Source of the DNA: Streptomyces scabichelini
Lineage (GTDB): Bacteria > Actinomycetota > Actinomycetes > Streptomycetales > Streptomycetaceae
Assembly (NCBI RefSeq): GCF_011045015.1
Contig: NZ_JAAKZY010000081.1
Coordinates: 1 to 42,720, forward strand
Length of the DNA: 42,720 bases
Direction of reading: 5' to 3'
The notes under the pieces were generated by a model, which worked only from the letters and a program-made list of their open reading frames with translations, did not search any database and was not told where the DNA came from. This document shows positions 25,402-33,316 of this stretch, one piece after another. Positions within the stretch are counted from its first letter, which is position 1. Every line of letters starts with the position of its first letter. The position numbers and the translations under genes are program-made.

Positions 25402-28400
25402 CCGAGGTGATCGCGCGGGCTGCCTCGCGCAGCTCGTCCCGCCCCAGGGCGGCGTACTCCGACACGGCGTCGGCGTACGCCGCCCTGTCGGCTTCCTCGG
25501 CCGCCTTCCGGGCGCGGTCCGCCGACATCGTCGGCTGGAAGTCGCGCATCACCCGCAGCCGTTGGGCCAACGCGATCATCCGTACGGCGGTGGCGTCGCC
25601 GGACGCGAGCTCCGCCATGCCGAGTGCGTGCAGCACCGTCCCGAGCACCAGGAGTTCCGTGGGCGAGCCGGGCGGACCGGAGAGCAGGGTCCGCAGCCCC
25701 TGCCGCAGCCGGTCGACCGGCTCCGTGACCAGCTCGAGACGCCCGGCGTGCGCGTGCGCCGTCACCGCCACCGCCAGGATCTGCAGCACCCACCGGTCGA
25801 AGAAGGGGTCGCCGCCGTGTATCGCGCCGACTGCGGGCAGCGGCTGCACGGCGCTGCGCCACAAGCCGAGCCCGACCTCCGTCAGTCCGCGGGCGAGCGC
25901 GATCTCGGCGCGCCCGAGGACGTCCATGCCGTAGTTGTCCTGCTGCGTGGTGTCGGCGCCCTCCGCCTGCCGCAGCCAGTACTCGGCCTCGTCGGGGTCG
26001 CCGCGCTGCAGGCAGGCGAGGACGAGGCTCCAGCGGACGCCGATGATGTCGTGCTCGTCGCCGAGCCGCGGCAGCGCCTCGAGCGTCGCCTTGAGGTGCC
26101 CGTACGCTTCCTCGCCCCGCTCCGTCTGCAGGCACAGCTCGCTCAGCCGGGCGTGGCCCATGACCTGAAGGAACGGGTTGTCGGCCGGCGCCAGTGCGGT
26201 GGTGATCCGGCGAGCCGAGGCGAGCGCGCGGTCGGTGTGGTGCTCCGACTCCCAGACGTAGGTGGCGACGCACTCTGCGATGCCGGCGAGCAGCGGCTGC
26301 TCGCTGTCGCAGAGCCTCTGCAGCACGTCGTAGTCGGGAGGCAGCATCTCGGGGATCCTGCTCAGCACGATCGCGGCGGCCCGCAACAGCGTGTCCGGCG
26401 GGGCCGGGGGCAGCCGCCTGAGGGTGACGAGATGGCGTACGGCGACCGGGCCGTAGCCCATGAACAGGTTCGCCGTGCAGAAGACCGCGGCGGCGCGGGC
26501 GACTTCGACGTATTCGGGCTCGGGGTGGTAGTGCGACAGCGGCGGGCCGGTGTCGGTGGCGAGGGCGACGAGGCGGAGGTAGTTGGAGCCGGTGGACCAC
26601 AGGGCGGCGAGGACGGCGGTGAGGGCGGCGGTGGTGGGGCCGTCCGCACGGGCCAGGGCGTGCCGCAGGGCCAGCACGAGGTTGTCCTGCTCGGCCCTGA
26701 TCCGCTCCCAGGCGGTCAGCGGTTCCGAGCGGAAGAGCCAGTCGTGGTGCGCGGCCCCGAAGTCCCGCGCCCAGGCGAGGAACCGGCCGATGGTCTCCTC
26801 TTCCTCGCCTGCCTCCGCGCGCCGGGCCGCACTGAACTCCCGTACGGTCTCCAGCATCCGGAACCGCACATCGGCCCGGGTCTCGGCGACGGTGAGCAGC
26901 GACTGATCGGTCAACTGCTCCAGCAGGAACAGCGCGTCCTCGCCGAGCACCTGCTCCGCCGCTTCACCGGAGAAGCCGCCGGGGAACACGGACAGCGTGC
27001 GCATCGCTGCCCTGGCCTCGTCGTCGAGGAGGTTCCAGCTCCACTCCACGACGGCGTGCAGTGTGCGGTGGCGCTCCGGCACGTCCCGCGCCCCGCCGCG
27101 CAGCAGCGCGAACCGGTCGCCGAGGCGGCGGGCGATCTCCGGTACCGAAAGCACCCGCACCCGTGCCGCGGCCAGCTCCACGGCGAGCGGCAGCCCGTCG
27201 AGGTGGCGACACAGCTCGGCCACCGCGTCCGGCGGCAGCTCCACGCCGGTCCTGGCGGCCCGGGCCCGCTGCGTGAACAGCTCGACCGAGGTGTCGAGAC
27301 CGAGCTCCGGCAGCACGTACACCGCCTCCGACGTGAGGCCCATCGGGGCCCGGCTGGTGGCCAGCACCCGCAGGTCCTTCGAAGACGAGACCAGGGCCTG
27401 TACGAGGCCGGCGGCGCCCCCGATGACCTGCTCGCAGTTGTCCAGCGCCAGCAGAGCGGGCCCGGAGCCGAGCACGCCGAGGATGGCGGACACCGGGTCG
27501 GCCGAGGTGGGTCCGCCCATGCCGCCGTGCCGCCCCTCGCCCGCGCCGAGCGCGGAGGCCACCTCCGTGGCCACGTCCTCGTCCGCGGTGACGCCGGCGA
27601 GCGGCACGAAATACACCACGCGCTGCTCGGCCCGGCGGCTGACGGCGTGCGCGAGCCGGGTCTTGCCGAGGCCGCCGGGTCCGACGACCGTGACGGCGCG
27701 GGAAGCGCGCAGCAGCCGCTCCACCTCCGCGATGTCCTCGTCCCGGCCGAGCAGCGGGTTCGGCTCGTGCGGTACGCCGTGCCTGACCACCGGCGCCTCG
27801 CCGCGCAGCAGCTCCCGCTGTACGGCCTTGAGCCCGGCTCCCGGATCCGTGCCGAGCGTCTCGCGCAGCTCACGGCGGTACGCCTCGTACCGCGTCAGCG
27901 CGGCGGACGGGCCCGCCGTCGCCGCCTCGCCGCGCAGCAGCTCGGCGAGCACCTCCTCGTCGCGCGGACGCTCCGAAGCGACCGCGGCCAGCGGCCCGGT
28001 CGCCTCCGCGTGTCGTCCGAGCCGGGCGAGCGCGAGCGCCCGTGCGCGGACGAGCGTGTCGCGGACGGGGGCGCGTTCGGTGCGCAACGCGGCCACGGGG
28101 TCTGTGCTTTCGCCAGGCCCGCCGGCCCCGTCAGGGGTGCCCTCCCACAGCGCGAGCCCGGCCTCGGCCGCGGCCAGCGAGCCCGCGTGGTCCCCGGCCC
28201 TGGCCCGGTCCGCGCTCGCGGCGGCGTGCAGCAGCAGGGCGGAGCTGTCGACCTGGTCCTCGGTGAGGGCGAGCCGGTATCCGGTCGGCGTGCCGGCGAG
28301 GACGTCGGCGCCCAGCTGCGCCCGTGCCCTGGACACGAGGACCTGCACCGCCTTCGCCGGCCTCTCCGGCAACTCGTCCGGCCACAGCCCTGCCACCAGC

Positions 28401-28525
28401 CGCTCGGTGCTGCAGCCCGTGCGCAGGTCGCCCGCGAGCAGCGCGAGCAGACCCCGCAGCCGGGGCGCGGTGACCTCCTGTCCGCGATAGGCGACACGCG
28501 GCAGCAGAGTCAGGTCGGTGGTCAC
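25382..28525 (-). CDS. SARP/AfsR-like regulator with NB-ARC ATPase domain
   Basis: This 1047-residue protein starts at GTG 28525. Residues about 1-90 are a compact OmpR-type winged helix (RGLLALLAGDLRTGCSTERLVAGLWPDELPERPAKAVQVLVSRARAQLG). Residues about 95-245 are the bacterial transcriptional activation domain (BTAD). An NB-ARC/STAND ATPase follows, with P-loop VGPGGLGKTR (281-290) and Walker B LLALDNCE. A winged helix (VVEWSWNLLDDEARAAMRTLSVFPGGF) follows it. About 400 C-terminal residues are helical, TPR-like. AfsR-type proteins activate secondary metabolism or resistance genes after signal-dependent oligomerisation. The 3' end overlaps drrB by 20 bases tail to tail. No biosynthetic cluster is visible here. 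Confidence 0.88.
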   Translation of the reverse strand: MTTDLTLLPRVAYRGQEVTAPRLRGLLALLAGDLRTGCSTERLVAGLWPDELPERPAKAVQVLVSRARAQLGADVLAGTPTGYRLALTEDQVDSSALLLHAAASADRARAGDHAGSLAAAEAGLALWEGTPDGAGGPGESTDPVAALRTERAPVRDTLVRARALALARLGRHAEATGPLAAVASERPRDEEVLAELLRGEAATAGPSAALTRYEAYRRELRETLGTDPGAGLKAVQRELLRGEAPVVRHGVPHEPNPLLGRDEDIAEVERLLRASRAVTVVGPGGLGKTRLAHAVSRRAEQRVVYFVPLAGVTADEDVATEVASALGAGEGRHGGMGGPTSADPVSAILGVLGSGPALLALDNCEQVIGGAAGLVQALVSSSKDLRVLATSRAPMGLTSEAVYVLPELGLDTSVELFTQRARAARTGVELPPDAVAELCRHLDGLPLAVELAAARVRVLSVPEIARRLGDRFALLRGGARDVPERHRTLHAVVEWSWNLLDDEARAAMRTLSVFPGGFSGEAAEQVLGEDALFLLEQLTDQSLLTVAETRADVRFRMLETVREFSAARRAEAGEEEETIGRFLAWARDFGAAHHDWLFRSEPLTAWERIRAEQDNLVLALRHALARADGPTTAALTAVLAALWSTGSNYLRLVALATDTGPPLSHYHPEPEYVEVARAAAVFCTANLFMGYGPVAVRHLVTLRRLPPAPPDTLLRAAAIVLSRIPEMLPPDYDVLQRLCDSEQPLLAGIAECVATYVWESEHHTDRALASARRITTALAPADNPFLQVMGHARLSELCLQTERGEEAYGHLKATLEALPRLGDEHDIIGVRWSLVLACLQRGDPDEAEYWLRQAEGADTTQQDNYGMDVLGRAEIALARGLTEVGLGLWRSAVQPLPAVGAIHGGDPFFDRWVLQILAVAVTAHAHAGRLELVTEPVDRLRQGLRTLLSGPPGSPTELLVLGTVLHALGMAELASGDATAVRMIALAQRLRVMRDFQPTMSADRARKAAEEADRAAYADAVSEYAALGRDELREAARAITSATSGRG

Positions 28526-28647
28526 TCGTGCAGGTTAGCCAAGGCGCCGGCCGCCCGAACTCCCGCTGCGCGTGCGGCGGGTACTTGTATCCACCGCACG
28601 CAACGCGCATCGTGGCCATGCGCCGTTGGGGACGGAGGGTCACGCGT

Positions 28648-28914
28648 ATGCCGCAGGAGAACCCGGAGCTTCACATCGTGTTCCACCCGGTCGTCGGTGA
28701 GCCGCTGGCCGTCAAGAGCCGTGACTTCGCGTCGCTGGAGTCGGCCGTGGACGCGGTGACCGAGGCGCTGGAGGCGGGGCACACGCTGCGTTTCGAGCTG
28801 AACGGCCGTGACGACGTCGACAGTGGGACCGCGCTGGTGAACTGTTCCAACGTCGTCGCGGTCAAGGTACGTCCCGTATCGGCGAAGGGTGCCGACGACG
28901 GCCAGTACCTGTGA
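28648..28914 (+). CDS. Small conserved-looking protein of unknown function
   Basis: This 88-residue product begins at ATG 28648 (MPQENPELHIVFHPVVG) with GGAGGG at 28634-28639. It is soluble, with alternating beta strands and one helix (SLESAVDAVTEALEAGHTLRFELNG), ending in VVAVKVRPV. This resembles a compact alpha/beta domain. I recognise no family. An open frame extends upstream to 28528, but that part lacks a ribosome binding site and is Gly/Tyr/Arg-rich. It is convergent with the phosphatase gene 57 bases away. Confidence 0.65.
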   Translation: MPQENPELHIVFHPVVGEPLAVKSRDFASLESAVDAVTEALEAGHTLRFELNGRDDVDSGTALVNCSNVVAVKVRPVSAKGADDGQYL

Positions 28915-28977
28915 TCACGTACTGCTGATCAGGCTACGGCTGATCACGTATTGGCGATTGCGCAGTGCTGATCACGT
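28912..28977. repeat. 28-bp-spaced TGATCACGT repeats
   Basis: TGATCACGT occurs three times (28912-28920, 28941-28949, 28969-28977), about 28-29 bases apart, with an incomplete TGATCA copy at 28926. The first overlaps the end of the small gene and the last overlaps the stop of the convergent phosphatase gene. The core TGATCA is a palindrome. Confidence 0.65.
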
Positions 28978-31122
28978 GGTGGGGGTGACCTCGGGATCTC
29001 CGGAGCCATCCGGCTCGTAGAGCTCGAACCAGATGCTCTTGCCCTCGCCCCGCGGGTCCACCCCCCATGCGTCCGCGAGCAGTTCCATGAGCATCAGCCC
29101 CCGCCCGGAGGACGCCAGTTCGCCGGGCTGTCGCTTGTGGGGCAGGGCGTCGCTGCAGTCGGTCACCTCGACCCGCATCCGGCGGGAACCCGCGTCGCCC
29201 GTCATCTCGGCGACGAGCAGCGCGTCGGCGTCCGTGTGCACGAGTACGTTCGTGACCATCTCCGAGACCAGGAGGACCGCCGAGTCGACCTGGTCCTCGG
29301 AGGCCCAGTCGTGCAGCAGCTCGCGCAGCTGGTGGCGCGCTCCCGCGACCCGCTCGGGTTCGGCCTGCGCGACGGTCAGCACGGTGCGGCGTACGGACGT
29401 CGGTGTCGCCGGCTGGTCGCCGCAGCCGCAGCCCTTCCCCTGCCGGCACAGCAGCAGGACCGCGATGTCGTCCTCGCGGCGGTCCACCAGAGGCCCGGTC
29501 GTGTGGTGCGAGGAGGGGCCGTGCACGGCCTGGACCAGCGCGTCGGCCAGCTCCTCCAGGTGGCTCTCTTCGCCGTCGTGGCTCTCCAGGATCTTGCGGA
29601 TCCGGAGCCAGCCGGTGTCGAGGTCGTGCCCACCGGTCTCGATGAGCCCGTCCGTGCAGATCAGCATCGTCTCGCCGGGTTCCAGGGCGAGCCGTGTCGT
29701 CGGATAGTCCGCGTCCGGGTCGATGCCCAGGGGCAGCCCGCCCGCGGTCGGCCGGGTCAGCACGGTCCCGTCGGCCATCCGTATGGCCGGGTCCGGGTGC
29801 CCGGCGCGGGCGATGTCCAGTACGCCGGTCGCGGGGTCGACCTCGACATACAGGCAGGTCGCGAAGCGCAGGTCGGCGACCTCCTCGTCGTGCGTGATCC
29901 CGCACAGGAACCGTGAGGCGCGCGACAGCACGGCGTCCGGGCGGTGCCCTTCGGAGGCGTACGCCCGCAGCGCGATCCTCAGCTGGCCCATGAGACCGGC
30001 GGCTCGTACGTCATGGCCCTGGACGTCGCCGATGACGAGGGCGAACCTGCCGGTGGGGAGCGGGATCATGTCGTACCAGTCGCCGCCGACCTGGAGGCCG
30101 CCGCCGGTGGGCACGTACCGTGCGGCCACGCTCATGCCCGGGATCTGCGGCCCCAGGTTGGGCAGCATCGAGCGCTGGAGGCCGTCGGTCAGCTCCCGCT
30201 CGGACTCGGCGGCCCCGGCGCGCGAGAGGGCCTGCGCCAGCATGCGCGCCACCGTCGTGAGGACCGAGCGCTCGTCGGGCGTGAAGGAGACGCGGTATGT
30301 GAAGGCCGCCATCCACGCGCCCAACGTGCGCCCCGCGACGATGAGCGGCAGAAACGCCCATGACTGCCGCCCGAAGCCCCGGGCGAGCGGCCACGCGGCG
30401 GGATAGCGCTCCTGGTAGTGCTTCGGCGAGGACAGATAGACCGCACGGCCGGTGCGTACGACCTCCGCGGCCGGATAGTCCGTCTCGACCGACATCGCGG
30501 AGAACGGTCCTTCGTCACCGCCGGCATGGTGCCCGTGGTGGCCGATGAGCGTCAGCCGGTCGCCCTGCACGCCGAAGACGGCCAGGCCGTCCGGCGAGAA
30601 CCCGGGCATCGACAGGCCGGCCGCGACCCGCAGCACCTCCTCCGTGGACCGCGCCTCGGCCAGCGCGCGCCCCGCGTCCAGCAGGAACGCCTCGCGCGAG
30701 CGGCGCCAGTCGCCCGTGACGGGTGTGCGCGCGGCGGCACCCGGCGGTGGCTCCGACACCTCCTGAAGGGTGCCGACCAGCTGGTAGGAGGCCGTTTCAC
30801 GGTCGTAGGTCGGCTTGGAGCGGCTGCGCACCGTGCGCAGCACATGTCCCTGCCCGTCCATGACCCGCATCCGGAGTTCGGCGATGGTGCCTTCGGAGGC
30901 GGCGAGCTGGACGACCGGTTTGACCTCGTTCCAGTCGACCGGGTGGAAGCGGGCGCGGGCGCCGGCCTCCGTGACCGTTGTCGGCTGGGCGGGCAGCCCG
31001 AGCAGCCGTGCGGCCTCGGCATCCAGAGTGACCAGCTCGGCCGCGTTGTCCCACCGCCACAGGCCGGTCGCGAGGGCGGCAAGGACGTCCCCCACGGCGG
31101 GCAGGGGCTCACCAGTGCGCAT
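28972..31122 (-). CDS. PAS-GAF-SpoIIE phosphatase-HATPase signalling protein
   Basis: A 716-residue protein. In order: PAS-like domain (about 8-130, LWRWDNAAELVTLDAEAARLLGLP), GAF (about 155-310), a PP2C/SpoIIE phosphatase (about 335-555) with VGGDWYDMIPLPTGRFALVIGDVQGHD supplying metal-binding Asp residues, and a C-terminal GHKL kinase-like domain (about 595-705) with LVSEMVTNVLVHT (N-box) and GRGLMLMELLADAWGV (G-box). This layout lets one protein dephosphorylate a STAS antagonist and also phosphorylate or bind partners, in response to a ligand. A cysteine cluster CRQGKGCGCGD lies between the last two domains. The target is unknown; BldG-like proteins are candidates. Confidence 0.9.
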   Translation of the reverse strand: MRTGEPLPAVGDVLAALATGLWRWDNAAELVTLDAEAARLLGLPAQPTTVTEAGARARFHPVDWNEVKPVVQLAASEGTIAELRMRVMDGQGHVLRTVRSRSKPTYDRETASYQLVGTLQEVSEPPPGAAARTPVTGDWRRSREAFLLDAGRALAEARSTEEVLRVAAGLSMPGFSPDGLAVFGVQGDRLTLIGHHGHHAGGDEGPFSAMSVETDYPAAEVVRTGRAVYLSSPKHYQERYPAAWPLARGFGRQSWAFLPLIVAGRTLGAWMAAFTYRVSFTPDERSVLTTVARMLAQALSRAGAAESERELTDGLQRSMLPNLGPQIPGMSVAARYVPTGGGLQVGGDWYDMIPLPTGRFALVIGDVQGHDVRAAGLMGQLRIALRAYASEGHRPDAVLSRASRFLCGITHDEEVADLRFATCLYVEVDPATGVLDIARAGHPDPAIRMADGTVLTRPTAGGLPLGIDPDADYPTTRLALEPGETMLICTDGLIETGGHDLDTGWLRIRKILESHDGEESHLEELADALVQAVHGPSSHHTTGPLVDRREDDIAVLLLCRQGKGCGCGDQPATPTSVRRTVLTVAQAEPERVAGARHQLRELLHDWASEDQVDSAVLLVSEMVTNVLVHTDADALLVAEMTGDAGSRRMRVEVTDCSDALPHKRQPGELASSGRGLMLMELLADAWGVDPRGEGKSIWFELYEPDGSGDPEVTPTT

Positions 31123-31265
31123 CGCCCCACTGTAGGAAGAGGTGATCGTGGGCGGCCACCGAAGGGAGGAAGGCCACCCATCGGGCGCCGGACCGTGACC
31201 GGTCCGTGATGGTCGTGACCCGTCCGTAATGGTGGGGAGGCGGGCTGTGGCTCCCCGGTACGCTT

Positions 31266-31348
31266 GGGTCTGTGTTTTTGGGTCTGTGTTTCACGTGAAA
31301 CACAGACCGTGACACACAGGCCCTGAGACACAGGCCGTGACATACACC
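31266..31348. repeat. 14-bp repeats flanking parS in the aspS leader
   Basis: On the left of the parS core are two 14-base direct copies of GGGTCTGTGTTTNN (31266-31279, 31280-31293). On the right are three copies of CCGTGACACACAGG and variants (31307-31348). The CTGTG and CACAG phrases are complementary, so the site is embedded in a mirrored repeat array. Confidence 0.65.
31281..31308. promoter_or_regulatory. parS centromere-like site (ParB binding)
   Basis: GTTTCACGTGAAAC at 31288-31301 is an exact match to the conserved Streptomyces/Bacillus parS core. It sits inside a perfect 28-base palindrome (31281-31308). ParB binds such sites around oriC, loads SMC and segregates chromosomes. It lies 69 bases before aspS, in a noncoding leader. 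This places the window near the chromosome's origin region, because Streptomyces parS sites cluster there. Confidence 0.92.
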
Positions 31349-31376
31349 CCGATCCGCGAAGACTGGATGAACGACG

Positions 31377-33140
31377 ATGCATCGGTACAGGTCCCACACC
31401 TGCGGCGAGCTCCGCGCCTCTGACGTCGGCAGCGACGTCCGGCTGAGCGGCTGGCTGCACAATCGGCGCGACCTGGGCGGCATCCTCTTCATCGATCTGC
31501 GCGACCACTACGGCATCACGCAGCTCGTCGCCCGCCCCGGCACGGCTGCGTACGAGGCGCTGGACAAGCTCTCCAAGGAATCGACCGTCCGTGTCGACGG
31601 CCAGGTCGTCTCGCGCGGCGCCGAGAACATCAACCCGGACCTGCCCACCGGCGAGATCGAGGTCGAGGTCGGCGAGGTCGAGCTGCTGGGCGCGGCCGCC
31701 CCGCTGCCCTTCACGATCAACACCGAGGACGGTGTGAACGAGGAGCGGCGTCTGGAGTACCGCTTCCTGGACCTGCGCCGCGAGCGCATGCACCGCAACA
31801 TCATGCTGCGTACGGCGGTCATCGCCGCGATCCGCAACAAGATGACGACGCTCGGCTTCAACGAGCTGGCGACCCCGATCCTGACGGCCACGTCGCCGGA
31901 GGGCGCCCGCGACTTCGTCGTGCCGTCCCGTCTGCACCCGGGCAGGTTCTACGCCCTTCCGCAGGCCCCGCAGCAGTTCAAGCAGCTGCTGATGATCTCC
32001 GGCTTCGACCGCTACTTCCAGATCGCGCCCTGCTTCCGGGACGAGGACGCGCGCGCGGACCGTTCGCCGGGCGAGTTCTACCAGCTCGACGTGGAGATGT
32101 CCTTCGTCGAGCAGGAGGACGTGTTCCAGCCCATCGAGCAGCTGATGACGGAACTCTTCGAGGAGTTCGGGAACGGCCGCCACGTCACCTCCCCCTTCCC
32201 GCGGATCCCGTTCCGCGAGGCGATGCTGAAGTACGGCTCCGACAAGCCGGACCTGCGGGCCCAGCTGGAGCTCGTCGACATCACCGATGTCTTCGAGGGC
32301 TCGGAGTTCAAGGCCTTCGCGGGCAAGCACGTACGGGCGCTGCCCGTGCCGGACGTGTCGTCGCAGCCCAGGAAGTTCTTCGACCAGCTCGGTGACTTCG
32401 CGGTCTCGCAGGGCGCGAAGGGCCTGGCGTGGGTGCGGGTCGCCGAGGACGGTTCGCTGACGGGCCCGATCGCCAAGTTCCTGACGGAGGACAACGTCGC
32501 GGAACTGACGAAGAGGCTTTCCCTGGCGGCGGGCCACGCGGTGTTCTTCGGCGCGGGCGAGTTCGACGAGGTCTCGAAGATCATGGGCGCGGTGCGGGTG
32601 GAGGCCGCTCGTCGCGCCGGCCACTTCGAAGAGGACGTCTTCCGCTTCTGCTGGGTCGTCGACTTCCCGATGTTCGAGAAGGACGAGGAGACGGGTCGTA
32701 TCGACTTCTCCCACAACCCCTTCTCGATGCCGCAGGGCGGGATGGAGGCCCTGGAGACCCAGGACCCGCTGGACATCCTGGCCTGGCAGTACGACATCGT
32801 CTGCAACGGCGTCGAGCTGTCCTCCGGCGCGATCCGGAACCACGAGCCCGACATCATGCTCAAGGCCTTCGGTATCGCGGGCTACGAGGAGGAGACGGTG
32901 GAGCGCGAGTTCGCCGGCATGCTCCGCGCGCTTCGCTTCGGTGCGCCTCCGCACGGCGGCATCGCGCCGGGCCTGGACCGCATCGTCATGCTCCTGGCCG
33001 ACGAGCCCAACATCCGCGAGACGATCGCCTTCCCGCTCAACGGCAACGCCCAGGACCTGATGATGGGCGCGCCGACGGAGCTGGAGGAGGCGCGGCTGCG
33101 GGAGCTGCACCTTTCGGTACGCAAGCCGCAGCCGAAGTAG
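31377..33140 (+). CDS. aspS: Aspartyl-tRNA synthetase
   Basis: This 587-residue class II enzyme charges tRNA-Asp. The OB-fold anticodon domain is N-terminal (SGWLHNRRDLGGILFIDLRD, about 24-43). Class II motif 2 lies in CFRDEDARADRSPGEFYQLDVEMSF, and the bacterial GAD insert lies in about 290-420. Motif 3 is GLDRIVMLLADEPNIRETIAFP. Leu33 occupies the position where non-discriminating AspRS enzymes carry His (RRDHGG), so by that one residue it looks like a tRNA-Asp-specific form. The ATG at 31377 is the first Met of the conserved N-terminus (MHRYRSHTCGELR). The leader contains parS. Confidence 0.97.
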   Translation: MHRYRSHTCGELRASDVGSDVRLSGWLHNRRDLGGILFIDLRDHYGITQLVARPGTAAYEALDKLSKESTVRVDGQVVSRGAENINPDLPTGEIEVEVGEVELLGAAAPLPFTINTEDGVNEERRLEYRFLDLRRERMHRNIMLRTAVIAAIRNKMTTLGFNELATPILTATSPEGARDFVVPSRLHPGRFYALPQAPQQFKQLLMISGFDRYFQIAPCFRDEDARADRSPGEFYQLDVEMSFVEQEDVFQPIEQLMTELFEEFGNGRHVTSPFPRIPFREAMLKYGSDKPDLRAQLELVDITDVFEGSEFKAFAGKHVRALPVPDVSSQPRKFFDQLGDFAVSQGAKGLAWVRVAEDGSLTGPIAKFLTEDNVAELTKRLSLAAGHAVFFGAGEFDEVSKIMGAVRVEAARRAGHFEEDVFRFCWVVDFPMFEKDEETGRIDFSHNPFSMPQGGMEALETQDPLDILAWQYDIVCNGVELSSGAIRNHEPDIMLKAFGIAGYEEETVEREFAGMLRALRFGAPPHGGIAPGLDRIVMLLADEPNIRETIAFPLNGNAQDLMMGAPTELEEARLRELHLSVRKPQPK

Positions 33141-33197
33141 CTCCGCTGGTGGTGCAGTGATTCGGCTGCGGGTCGGTGGGGGCTGGTCGCGCAGTTC

Positions 33198-33240
33198 CCC
33201 GCGCCCCTAAGGAGGCCTGCGGCCTCCTTAGGGGCGCGGG
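33198..33240. terminator. Long hairpin after aspS (common Streptomyces intergenic element)
   Basis: Two perfect 20-base arms (CCCGCGCCCCTAAGGAGGCC and its complement) enclose a TGC loop. The upstream phrase GGTCGCGCAGTTCCCCGCGCCCC is one I know as frequently repeated between Streptomyces genes. It lies 57 bases after the stop and serves as a bidirectional-looking terminator. Confidence 0.85.
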
Positions 33241-33316
33241 CAACCTGTGAGAGTCACGTGGAATCGCACAGTCCGTACCCATGTTGCTGACAGGCGCCGT
33301 CCCTAACGTCCTGCCC

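Noticed and set aside
25562..28759. 1065-codon plus-strand frame opposite the SARP-like gene
   Set aside because: Shadow of the real regulator. It has no domain motifs and a Gly/Arg/Gln-rich composition.
30552..33110. 852-codon minus-strand frame across aspS and the phosphatase
   Set aside because: The real genes aspS and the SpoIIE protein have clear motifs in their own frames; this one has none.
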